Part shown: in pieces, positions 56,899-64,000 of the stretch
Numbering within the stretch: the first letter of the stretch is position 1
Layout: the number at the start of each line of letters is the position of its first letter
Assembly (NCBI RefSeq): GCF_018918265.1
Contig: NZ_JAHLQC010000003.1
Coordinates: forward strand, 124,001 to 188,000
Length of the DNA: 64,000 bases
Source of the DNA: Falcatimonas sp. MSJ-15
Lineage (GTDB): Bacteria; Bacillota; Clostridia; Lachnospirales; Lachnospiraceae
Reading direction: 5' to 3'
Position numbers and translations under genes: made by a program
The notes under the pieces: model-generated
The model's input: the letters and a program-made list of their open reading frames with translations, nothing else
Database searches by the model: none
Told to the model about the DNA's origin: nothing

Positions 56899-57019
56899 TT
56901 GCACAAATTGCGAAAAGAAACTAAAATAAAGTTGTTAAACTTTAAATGGCCATGAGAGTTTACATGAAACCTAATTGAATAACACAACAATATGACATAT
57001 CACAGATAAATATGTCATA
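56899..57019 (+). promoter_or_regulatory. Promoter and 5' hairpin of the amylase gene
   Basis: TTGCAC (56899-56904), 17-base spacer, TAAAAT (56922-56927). In the leader a perfect 10-bp stem TATGACATAT / ATATGTCATA (56991-57019) ends about 12 bases before the GGGAGG site and may protect the mRNA or act in regulation. Confidence 0.6.
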
Positions 57020-57041
57020 ACCAGTTAAACGGGAGGAAACC

Positions 57042-59288
57042 ATGAAACTTAAGAATTTACGCAACACGTTCACGACAGTTTTGTTATCAGCAGCTTTTGT
57101 TATAAGTAGCGGTTCTTTAGCTACTCCCTTAAATGTAGAGGCTGCGAACCAGTCAGATGTCTATTATGGACTTGCAGATAATATTCAGGATGGAGTTATA
57201 CTGCATTGTTTTGACTGGACATACCAGCAGATAATTGATGAACTTCCTGATATAGCAGCAGCAGGTTTTACATCTGTACAGACATCACCGGCACAGGCTG
57301 CGGTTACAGGATATAGTACATGGTATTATCTATATCAGCCTAATGGTTTTTATATCAATAACTCAGGACTTGGCTCAGAAGAAGATCTAAAACGTCTATG
57401 CGATGAAGCAGACAAATATGGAATAAAAGTAATTGTAGACGTTGTAGCAAATCATCTTGCCGGAGATCATTCCAACATAGATGGAGAACTTAAAGGTTCA
57501 CAATTCTGGCATTGGTATGGTAACAGTATAAACTATTCAGATCGTTATGCTATTACACATGGTAACATAGGAATGCAGGATCTTAACTCAGAACATGGTA
57601 CAGTTCAGAATAAAGTTAAGAACTACATCGCACAGTTAAAAAATGATGGTGTAGATGGTATTCGTTGGGACGCAGCCAAACATATATCACTTCCATCAGA
57701 GAGCTGTTCATTCTGGAGTAATGTAATTGACAGCGATATGTACAATTATGGAGAGATTCTTGATAATCCTGTTGAGAATAACCAGTCGTATGCTAATTCA
57801 TTAATCAATGAATATACTAACTATATGTCAGTTACAGATAATAAATACAGCAGTACAATTCTTGGTGCAATTAATGGCGGAACAGTATCATCATCAATCG
57901 GTTACTGGACACAGAATGCAAGCGTTAGAGATAACAAACTTGTATACTGGGCAGAAAGCCATGACACATATTCTAATAATACTAATGAAGGCGGATGGAC
58001 TAAGTACATCGACCAGAATAAAATCGATCGTGCTTATGCAGCAGTTGCCAGTCGCAATAATGCAACATCACTCTATTTTTCAAGACCATCACAGACATCT
58101 AAGACAGCTATAAAAGTTGGTGAAAAAGGAAGCACACATTATGAGAGCAAAGAAGTAGCAGCAGTTAACCATTTTCATAATGCATGTATAGGAGAAGCCG
58201 ATTATTATACAACTTATGATAACGTATCAGTGACTACAAGAAAGAGTGGAGCAGTGCTTGTACTTGGAAGTGGTTCTAATAGATGGGTAAGTGTACCAAA
58301 TGGTGGTCAATATACAACACCTGGAACATATTATGATGAGATAACAGGTAATCAGTTCACAGTTACAAAAGATACAATATCAGGAACTGTTGGAAGCACA
58401 GGTATAGCAGTATTCTATAAGACAGATCCCGAGCCTGTAAGCCCTGTAGTAAGAACAGACAGAGAATCATGTACCTTTGCAGACAGTATCGATGTTAATT
58501 ATACAATAAGCAATGCAGATTCATATACAATCACAGTTAATAATGTAGAGTCAGATAAGACATCATTTATATTTACAGAAGACACAAAAGTAGTAATCAA
58601 TGCAACTAACAGTGCAGGAACTACAACAAAAGAATACACATATACAAAAGACATATCAGACACATCAGAGAAAAGAATATTATATGTAGATACTAATAAC
58701 TGTTCATGGTTTAACAACGACAAGGCAGTAGCAGCAGTAAAAACAGATAAAGACAGTGAATATACTAAGATGACACAGACAACAGTTGATGGAAAAACAG
58801 TATATATGTTATCTGTTCCATCATCAGCAACAACTGCGACATTTGCAAGAATGTTGCCAAGTGGCAAGCGTTATAACGAGAAGACAGTTACACTAAATAG
58901 TAACTACAATTATTATACATCAGATAATAACTGGTCAACACTTACAGCCAGCAAATATGAAAGTTCAGAAGTAGTTAATCCTGTAACAACAATATCGATA
59001 TATTTTACAAATAATGGTAACTGGAATAATGTATACGCATATACATGGGGCGGAAGCAGCACTAATGAGCAGTGGCCTGGAACTAAGATGACCTATGTAT
59101 CAACTAACGAATACAGCCAGAAAGTATACAAAATTGACATTCCTTCAGATGTTACCGGAATCATATTCAATAATGGAAGCGGAATACAGACGGTTGACAT
59201 AACAACAGGTATTGCAGATGGAACAGGATACTATATATTAACATCTGGCAGTAAATGCACAGTAGGAACATACATTTATGAGAAATAG
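57042..59288 (+). CDS. Secreted GH13 alpha-amylase with C-terminal starch-binding modules
   Basis: 748 residues. Signal peptide to ~35 (NVEAANQ cleavage region). Catalytic barrel from ~40: VIVDVVANH, GIRWDAAKH (nucleophile Asp ~209), YGEIL (acid/base Glu ~236), AESHDTY (third Asp ~306, with S in place of the usual N before HD). After a domain C, residues ~470-545 look Ig-like and ~545-635 like a beta module. Residues ~648-740 match CBM26 (ISIYFTNNGNWNNVYAYTW, QWPGTKM). No anchor motif. It hydrolyses starch outside the cell. Confidence 0.92.
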   Translation: MKLKNLRNTFTTVLLSAAFVISSGSLATPLNVEAANQSDVYYGLADNIQDGVILHCFDWTYQQIIDELPDIAAAGFTSVQTSPAQAAVTGYSTWYYLYQPNGFYINNSGLGSEEDLKRLCDEADKYGIKVIVDVVANHLAGDHSNIDGELKGSQFWHWYGNSINYSDRYAITHGNIGMQDLNSEHGTVQNKVKNYIAQLKNDGVDGIRWDAAKHISLPSESCSFWSNVIDSDMYNYGEILDNPVENNQSYANSLINEYTNYMSVTDNKYSSTILGAINGGTVSSSIGYWTQNASVRDNKLVYWAESHDTYSNNTNEGGWTKYIDQNKIDRAYAAVASRNNATSLYFSRPSQTSKTAIKVGEKGSTHYESKEVAAVNHFHNACIGEADYYTTYDNVSVTTRKSGAVLVLGSGSNRWVSVPNGGQYTTPGTYYDEITGNQFTVTKDTISGTVGSTGIAVFYKTDPEPVSPVVRTDRESCTFADSIDVNYTISNADSYTITVNNVESDKTSFIFTEDTKVVINATNSAGTTTKEYTYTKDISDTSEKRILYVDTNNCSWFNNDKAVAAVKTDKDSEYTKMTQTTVDGKTVYMLSVPSSATTATFARMLPSGKRYNEKTVTLNSNYNYYTSDNNWSTLTASKYESSEVVNPVTTISIYFTNNGNWNNVYAYTWGGSSTNEQWPGTKMTYVSTNEYSQKVYKIDIPSDVTGIIFNNGSGIQTVDITTGIADGTGYYILTSGSKCTVGTYIYEK

Positions 59289-59465
59289 ATATCTGATTAA
59301 TTAAAATTTTAGCCAGGCTTTCTCACCTATTCAGTATTTTTTACATAAATCCGATAACACAGTAAATATTACAAAATCGTAATGTCACAAAAACAGGCTG
59401 TATATAACAGACATAAGTGATGTTAGATGGTAGTTGAATATAATTGTGGAAAGGATGTTAAACAT

Positions 59466-61589
59466 ATGGAAAAGTACGATGAGTCCTTTTTTAGGGCAAA
59501 AGCAAATAGAAAAGCAGGTGGGACCTGGCTTGTATTGGCGATTATTATTACAATCTATTATGGAATAAAGATGACAAAAGGAGAATTTGCAACAGGTTAT
59601 TTTATAGCGTCAATGTTCGTAGGATGGACAGGTATTGTTGTTACAGCAGTAGTATTAAAAGTACAGGGTTTTGCAAGCAAAAATTATAAATGGGTACTTG
59701 GTATAGGATATATGCTATTCTATGCTGTTATCGCATGGACAGCGCTTGATCAGATTTCATATATATTCATCTTGCCATTGTTATCAATACTTATTCTCTA
59801 TAAAGATCCAAAATATATAAAGGTAATGATGGCAGTTACGTTATTTGTACTTTTCTCAAGTAATACATATAAAGGAATTGTAAAAGACATGATGGACTTT
59901 GTTAAAAGCGAAGAATGTGCATTACAGTTTGCGATAGTTGTGTGTTGTTATGCATGTACTAATATGGCGATAAAACATCTTATTGAATCAGATGGTGCAC
60001 TTACAGGTTCGATAGAAGACAACCTTGCAAGAGTCGTTAAGACTGTAGAACAGGTAAAAGGTGCAAGTAATGCAGTAGTAGATGGTGTTACAGTTGTAAG
60101 AGAACTTGCAGATGAGAATAGAGTTGGAGCTAACGATGTAGTAAAAGATATGCAGACTCTTTCAGAGAATAATGGAGTACTTAATGAAAAGACACTTTCA
60201 TCAATAGATATGACTAAAGTTATAGACACGCAGGTAAGAGAAGTTGCAACACTTATTGAAGAAGTAGTTGAATTAATTGGTGGATCAGTAAAACATGCCA
60301 ATGTCAGTGCAGAAGAACTCATTGAAGTAGTAGAGACAACTAATAAGATGGCAACACTTTCTAAAGAAGTAGAGCAGATTCTTGAGACATTCAAACAGGA
60401 ATTTAAACGAGTAAAAGAAGAAACAGGAACAATTGAAGGTATATCTAATCAGACTAATCTTCTTGCACTTAATGCATCAATTGAAGCTGCAAGAGCCGGT
60501 GAAGCCGGAAAAGGATTTGCTGTAGTAGCAGACGAGATAAGAGAATTAAGTAGTGGAACCAAGACATCGTCAAGCAGTATCATGGAAGCATTATCACATC
60601 TTGAAGCAACATCAGAGAAGATGATGGAATCAATCTCTGAGACAATAGAACTTATTCAGGTTAACATAGACAAAGTATCTAATGTTAATAAGAGTGTTGC
60701 AGATATCACTAACGATGCGACAAGTCTTGGAGAGAATATTAAGGTAGTAGACAGTGCAGTTAAGGAAGTTGAGAACTCTAACCAGACACTTACAGACAAC
60801 ATGAATCAGGTTGGAGAAGTCATGGACATTATGACACAGAGCATAGACGGAGCAGAGAAGACAACAAGAACTATGTTAAGCAAGTACGATGCAAGCGTTA
60901 CAAGTGCAATGGAGATAGAAAAAGTTGTTGGAAAACTCATGGAAGAACTTGGTGTAGGTGGATTCATGGGTGTTCAGGATATAATGAAAGGAATGAAGAT
61001 AGTTATTGTTCCAAACAGTCCTGTCAATGGCAAAAAAGAAGCTATAGGTGAAGTTGTAGCGAGAGAAGATAAGACAATCTTTGTAACATTAAAAGATGAA
61101 AATGCAGTAATAATTGCCAAAAATGATAAACATACAACATGTAAATTACGGATAGTAGTAGATAATGTATTATACAGTTGGGATAATGTTAATATACAGA
61201 TAAGTAACCAGAGACATAATGAAGCAGGGCAGTATAAACTTTATGTTGATACTAATCCACAGGTATATAACAGAAGAAAATATCCAAGAATGCCATTTGA
61301 CAACAGATGTACTATAAAAGTAGAAGGTGATGATAGAAAATATCAGGGCCGCATGGTTAATATAAGTGCAAATGGATTCGCATTCTGCGTAAAAGATGAT
61401 ATATTTGAAAATCTTAAAGGCAAAGATGTAACACTTGATATAGAAGAGTTTGAAGTACTTGGAGATAGAGCACTTGAAGGACGTATTATAAGAAGCTCTA
61501 ATAATGAAGGTGAATATATAGTAGGATGTAGAATGCCTGAAGACAGTAGAGAGATAAAAGAATATGTAAGCAGACACTACAGTGAATAA
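59466..61589 (+). CDS. Methyl-accepting chemotaxis protein fused to a C-terminal PilZ domain (paralogue 2)
   Basis: 707 residues from ATG 59466, after AAAGGATG; the frame from 59427 has no RBS. Same plan as the 53051 protein: multi-span membrane sensor (20-185), signalling tip [20 protein letters not shown] near 330-350, long coiled coil, and PilZ from ~598 with RRKYPR and NISANG. Cytoplasmic parts are strongly alike while the membrane sensors differ, implying different signals with the same c-di-GMP-sensitive output. It follows the amylase and could guide movement to its products. Confidence 0.88.
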   Translation: MEKYDESFFRAKANRKAGGTWLVLAIIITIYYGIKMTKGEFATGYFIASMFVGWTGIVVTAVVLKVQGFASKNYKWVLGIGYMLFYAVIAWTALDQISYIFILPLLSILILYKDPKYIKVMMAVTLFVLFSSNTYKGIVKDMMDFVKSEECALQFAIVVCCYACTNMAIKHLIESDGALTGSIEDNLARVVKTVEQVKGASNAVVDGVTVVRELADENRVGANDVVKDMQTLSENNGVLNEKTLSSIDMTKVIDTQVREVATLIEEVVELIGGSVKHANVSAEELIEVVETTNKMATLSKEVEQILETFKQEFKRVKEETGTIEGISNQTNLLALNASIEAARAGEAGKGFAVVADEIRELSSGTKTSSSSIMEALSHLEATSEKMMESISETIELIQVNIDKVSNVNKSVADITNDATSLGENIKVVDSAVKEVENSNQTLTDNMNQVGEVMDIMTQSIDGAEKTTRTMLSKYDASVTSAMEIEKVVGKLMEELGVGGFMGVQDIMKGMKIVIVPNSPVNGKKEAIGEVVAREDKTIFVTLKDENAVIIAKNDKHTTCKLRIVVDNVLYSWDNVNIQISNQRHNEAGQYKLYVDTNPQVYNRRKYPRMPFDNRCTIKVEGDDRKYQGRMVNISANGFAFCVKDDIFENLKGKDVTLDIEEFEVLGDRALEGRIIRSSNNEGEYIVGCRMPEDSREIKEYVSRHYSE

Positions 61590-61631
61590 AGCTTTACATA
61601 TCCTATAATTTCATATTTGAAAATTGATCAT

Positions 61632-61666
61632 AAGGTCAGACTTAGTGAAAAGCTTAGTCTGACCTT
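61632..61666 (+). terminator. Hairpin after the second chemoreceptor
   Basis: AAGGTCAGACT pairs with AGTCTGACCTT around a 13-base loop. No strong T run follows, so termination may be weak. Confidence 0.6.
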
Positions 61667-62029
61667 ATATTATGTGACATAATACAGTTGAGATTGCAAA
61701 GTGTGCAAAATATAAAATATCTGCAATATATATTGAAATTAGGTGTAATATAAGCATGTTTCTTTGATATGATTTTTCTAATATGATTTTTCTAATATAA
61801 TTTCTGGTATGATTTTTTTAATATGGTTTTTCTAATAAGTTCTTTCTTACATTAACTAAATATTAGAGTAAGGAAATATGTATAAAAATTTGTATTTTTT
61901 ACATACTACTTATATAGCATAGAATATGGATAGTATTTAAGTTTAGTGTAATATTTTTGCGACTAAAGTTTCTATCTATGTAGCATAAAAAGAAGATACT
62001 ATGTAAGAAACAGGAGGAAAGTATAGATT
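61667..62029. other. Intergenic region with ATTTTTCTAATATG repeats
   Basis: Between about 61765 and 61840 a unit GATTTTTCTAATAT recurs four or five times with drift. The remainder is AT-rich leader sequence of spoVT; no clear promoter pair was chosen. Confidence 0.6.
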
Positions 62030-62563
62030 ATGAAAGCAACCGGAATTGTACGCCGAATAGATGAGCTTGGAAGAATAGTAATTCCAAAAGAAATCCGCCG
62101 TATTTTTAGAATAAAAGAAGGCGATTCGCTTGAGATATTCACATCTCATAATGGCGAGATAATACTTAAGAAATATTCACCATTCGAAGAACTTGAAGAC
62201 TTTGCACAGGCATATTGTGATGCAATCTGGCAAAATACCGGTAACATAGCTATAGTGACAGATAAAGAGAGATATATTGCGTGTAGTGGGAAAAAAGACA
62301 TAAAAGATAAAAGTATAAGTACCACATTAGAAAAAATAATCGATGAGAGAGGCAGGATGGCAGGTTATAGAGGTGATAGCAGTTTCTTAAATCTTATTGA
62401 AGATGATGATATAACAGCAGAAGCAGTAGCACCTATTATCAGTGCAGGAGATGCAGTTGGTGCAGTAATTGTGCTTAATAAAGATAATGGAAAGAAATTT
62501 GGCGATGTAGAGAATAAGATGGTACAGATAGCGGCAAGTTTCCTTGGTAAACATCTTGAATAA
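62030..62563 (+). CDS. spoVT: SpoVT-like AbrB/GAF regulator
   Basis: 177 residues, the SpoVT length. N-terminal swapped-hairpin AbrB domain MKATGIVRRIDELGRIVIPKEIRR...LEIF (1-50) binds DNA; the rest is a GAF-like domain (FAQAYCDAIWQNTGNIAIVTD, VAPIISAGDAVGAVIVL). In Bacillus SpoVT tunes late sigma-G genes. Homologues persist in many Lachnospiraceae not known to sporulate efficiently, where the role is unclear. Strong AGGAGG site. Confidence 0.92.
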   Translation: MKATGIVRRIDELGRIVIPKEIRRIFRIKEGDSLEIFTSHNGEIILKKYSPFEELEDFAQAYCDAIWQNTGNIAIVTDKERYIACSGKKDIKDKSISTTLEKIIDERGRMAGYRGDSSFLNLIEDDDITAEAVAPIISAGDAVGAVIVLNKDNGKKFGDVENKMVQIAASFLGKHLE

Positions 62564-62679
62564 TTATTATTTAAGCCTTTGGTAGAGCAAAAATGAAAAA
62601 TACAAAGGAAGGTTTTCGTAGTGTAGTGATAATTCGTTTTATCTCTCAAAATCTCTGATTTTCTAAAAATGTAAATTAG

Positions 62680-62753
62680 AAGTGTGGGTTTGTAAAGTTA
62701 GAATTTGAAAATTTGGTATTCTAATTGTATGACTCACACTTTTATGCTATGAT
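62680..62753 (+). promoter_or_regulatory. Promoter with nested palindromes before the BREX regulator
   Basis: TTGTAT (62725-62730), 17-base spacer, TATGAT (62748-62753). Two concentric inverted repeats overlap it: TTAGAAT / ATTCTAA (62698-62704, 62718-62724) and AAGTGTGGGT / ACTCACACTT (62680-62689, 62732-62741). Likely operator of the XRE protein that follows. Confidence 0.65.
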
Positions 62754-62810
62754 AGGGGAAGTAGTATAAATACTGAGCTTTAGATAGAAGTGATTGTGAG
62801 AGGTGACAAT

Positions 62811-63029
62811 ATGGCAGTATGCTATAAAAAACTATGGAAAATGCTGATTGATAAAGACATGATAAAAAAAGATTTACGGTTACAGACCGGTTTCAGCTCG
62901 ACAACAATGTCAAAGTTGTCAAAAGATGAAAACGTCAGCATGGATGTAATAGAAAAGATTTGTACGGTGTTAAATTGTGATGTTGGAGACATCATGGAAT
63001 TTGTTCCTGATAAAAAAGAGGAACATTAA
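62811..63029 (+). CDS. Small XRE/Cro-type regulator leading the BREX operon
   Basis: 72 residues from ATG 62811, behind GAGAGGTGAC; the GTG at 62790 lies before that site. A helix-turn-helix covers most of the protein (DMIKKDLRLQTGFSSTTMSKLSKDENVSMDVIEKICTVLNCDVGDIMEF), as in YozG-type regulators. It is 14 bases upstream of brxA and behind a palindromic promoter, so it probably represses itself and the BREX genes. Confidence 0.82.
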   Translation: MAVCYKKLWKMLIDKDMIKKDLRLQTGFSSTTMSKLSKDENVSMDVIEKICTVLNCDVGDIMEFVPDKKEEH

Positions 63030-63043
63030 GGAGGTACGGTAGT

Positions 63044-63649
63044 ATGGATCATTCTTATCCTTATATTGCATCTTTGACCAGAGAGCCGTTCCTTTTCTAC
63101 GAGATGCGTTCTACTGCAAAGCTGATGGCAGAAGGAAATTCAGATGATGCGATTGTAAAAGAAATTGTAGAGCAGAATCTTTTCCAGTACCCAACAGAAA
63201 AATCTATCACACGCATGGCGAAAGCCTGCATCAAACGGCTTCATGCACTAGAAGATAATTCTCTGGTTTCTGCGATTGCTTCACAGCCGACGGATGTGGC
63301 AAAACAGATTTGTCTGTATGCGTTGATGAAGCAGAGCCGACTGGTCTGGGAATTTATGCTGACCGTCATTGGCGAGAAGTACAGAATAAGGGACACGTCT
63401 TTTGGTAAGATAGATTTGAATACATTTTTTATGCGTTTGCAGGAGCAGAATGATACCGTAGCTTCCTGGAGCGATACCACAATAACAAAGTTAAAACAGA
63501 TCATTGCCAGAGTGCTTGTCGAAACAGAATATCTCGACAATCGGGGGGCAGATCATTTGAATCCAGTATGGCTGCATCCTGTTTTGGAGAATGCCATCAG
63601 AAGCAATGGCGATACGGCGATACTGCCAGCGTTTAATTGCTTTTCATAG
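63044..63649 (+). CDS. brxA: BREX protein BrxA (DUF1819)
   Basis: 201 residues. YIASLTREPFLFYEMRSTAKLMAEGNSDDAIVKEIVEQNLFQYPTEKS matches the start of the DUF1819/BrxA family, a small DNA-binding-like protein of type 1 BREX phage defence. AAGGAGGTACGG is its RBS. Codon use and GC are richer (CTGGTCTGGGAATT, CGGGGGGCAG) than in upstream genes, a sign of horizontal acquisition. brxB follows after 11 bases. Confidence 0.88.
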   Translation: MDHSYPYIASLTREPFLFYEMRSTAKLMAEGNSDDAIVKEIVEQNLFQYPTEKSITRMAKACIKRLHALEDNSLVSAIASQPTDVAKQICLYALMKQSRLVWEFMLTVIGEKYRIRDTSFGKIDLNTFFMRLQEQNDTVASWSDTTITKLKQIIARVLVETEYLDNRGADHLNPVWLHPVLENAIRSNGDTAILPAFNCFS

Positions 63650-63660
63650 GAGGTAGCCTA

Positions 63661-64000
63661 ATGAGTGATATAAAAGAACGCCTGGACAAAGTTCGGGCAT
63701 TGATCCAGGAACCGGAGTTTCTGGAAGGCAAGGGACTCAGCAATGAGGTGAATATCAGAATCTTCTGTTATGAACCGGAGAATGAAATTGTTGTCCGCCA
63801 TTTTGTAAATCAGCTGGAAATTGATCAGTCCTTAGATTGCCATTTGATTGTTTGTAATTTATATAAAACATTTCTCTCTATCTGCGATGATATGGACATC
63901 ACAGATGCGATTCCCGATATGGAAGAAGCTGACGGAAGTGCTTATCTTCTGGAGCAGCTTAATTCTGCAATCGGCAATGGAGAGTTTATTGAAAAAATTC
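63661..64000 (+). CDS. brxB: BREX protein BrxB (DUF1788), cut by the window edge
   Basis: 113 codons are visible, beginning MSDIKERLDKVRALIQEPEFLEGKGLSNEVNIRIFCYEPENE, which fits the DUF1788 start (helical leader then GKGLxNE). The GGAGG of AGGAGGTAGCCT lies before the ATG. In type 1 BREX brxC, pglX, pglZ and brxL come next and should lie beyond 64000. The function of BrxB within the defence complex is unknown. Confidence 0.85.
   Translation, partial: MSDIKERLDKVRALIQEPEFLEGKGLSNEVNIRIFCYEPENEIVVRHFVNQLEIDQSLDCHLIVCNLYKTFLSICDDMDITDAIPDMEEADGSAYLLEQLNSAIGNGEFIEKI

Overview
The window is low-GC Firmicute DNA (about 30-35% GC by eye), most likely from a motile gut Lachnospiraceae close to Lachnospira/Eubacterium eligens. 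That placement is an inference from gene content: flagellin glycosylation genes, a secreted PL11 rhamnogalacturonan lyase, a secreted GH13 amylase with starch-binding modules, meso-diaminopimelate dehydrogenase and SpoVT. Most genes have strong GGAGG ribosome binding sites, and several long open frames were trimmed here to the ATG that such a site serves.

Layout. 1-4.6 kb: a 5'-cut MAF-type flagellin glycosyltransferase and a FliD-like protein, with a HigB/HigA-ImmA toxin-antitoxin pair between them. 4.7-16.2 kb: the core gene-expression cluster rpmG-secE-nusG-rplK-rplA-rplJ-rplL-rpoB-rpoC, with three good sigma-A promoters, duplicated L1-type leaders, an L10 leader and terminators. 16.6-27.4 kb: a pseudaminic-acid operon (pseB, pseC, pseI, a second DegT-type aminotransferase, a methyltransferase, a CDP-alcohol phosphotransferase, pseF, pseG, wbqC, a licC-licA-type fusion and an ispD/tarI-like cytidylyltransferase). 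It suggests that flagellin carries pseudaminic acid plus a phospho-alcohol decoration. 27.6-35.8 kb: a tocopherol-cyclase-like protein with an unknown partner, an FKBP/trigger-factor-like lipoprotein, a MarR regulator and a heterodimeric ABC exporter with a palindromic operator.

35.9-37.8 kb: an XRE-ImmA/IrrE gene pair bracketed by two 216-bp palindromic units. Two further copies of the unit lie at 56.2-56.7 kb. Their cores share a covarying hairpin and a GNRA-type tetraloop (GAGA, GGGA, GAAA), so they look like a structured RNA element. This is the strongest candidate for something undescribed. 37.9-47.2 kb: radical-SAM DNA-repair pair, HD-GYP-like protein, PfkB kinase, ddh, CIRCE-controlled hsp20 and a YbhN-like membrane protein. 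Several of these genes are followed by short tandem repeats that start at or near the stop codon. 47.7-61.6 kb: PL11 lyase with two nearly identical RICIN domains, a MATE exporter behind an orphan attenuator leader, two paralogous chemoreceptors fused to PilZ domains, an esterase and the amylase. 62-64 kb: spoVT, then the start of a BREX phage-defence island (XRE regulator, brxA, brxB cut by the right edge) whose base composition differs visibly from the rest.

Taken together the window links motility (glycosylated flagella, c-di-GMP-responsive chemoreceptors), plant polysaccharide use (pectin, starch) and several small defence or mobile modules set into a housekeeping background. No tRNA, rRNA or CRISPR array was seen.
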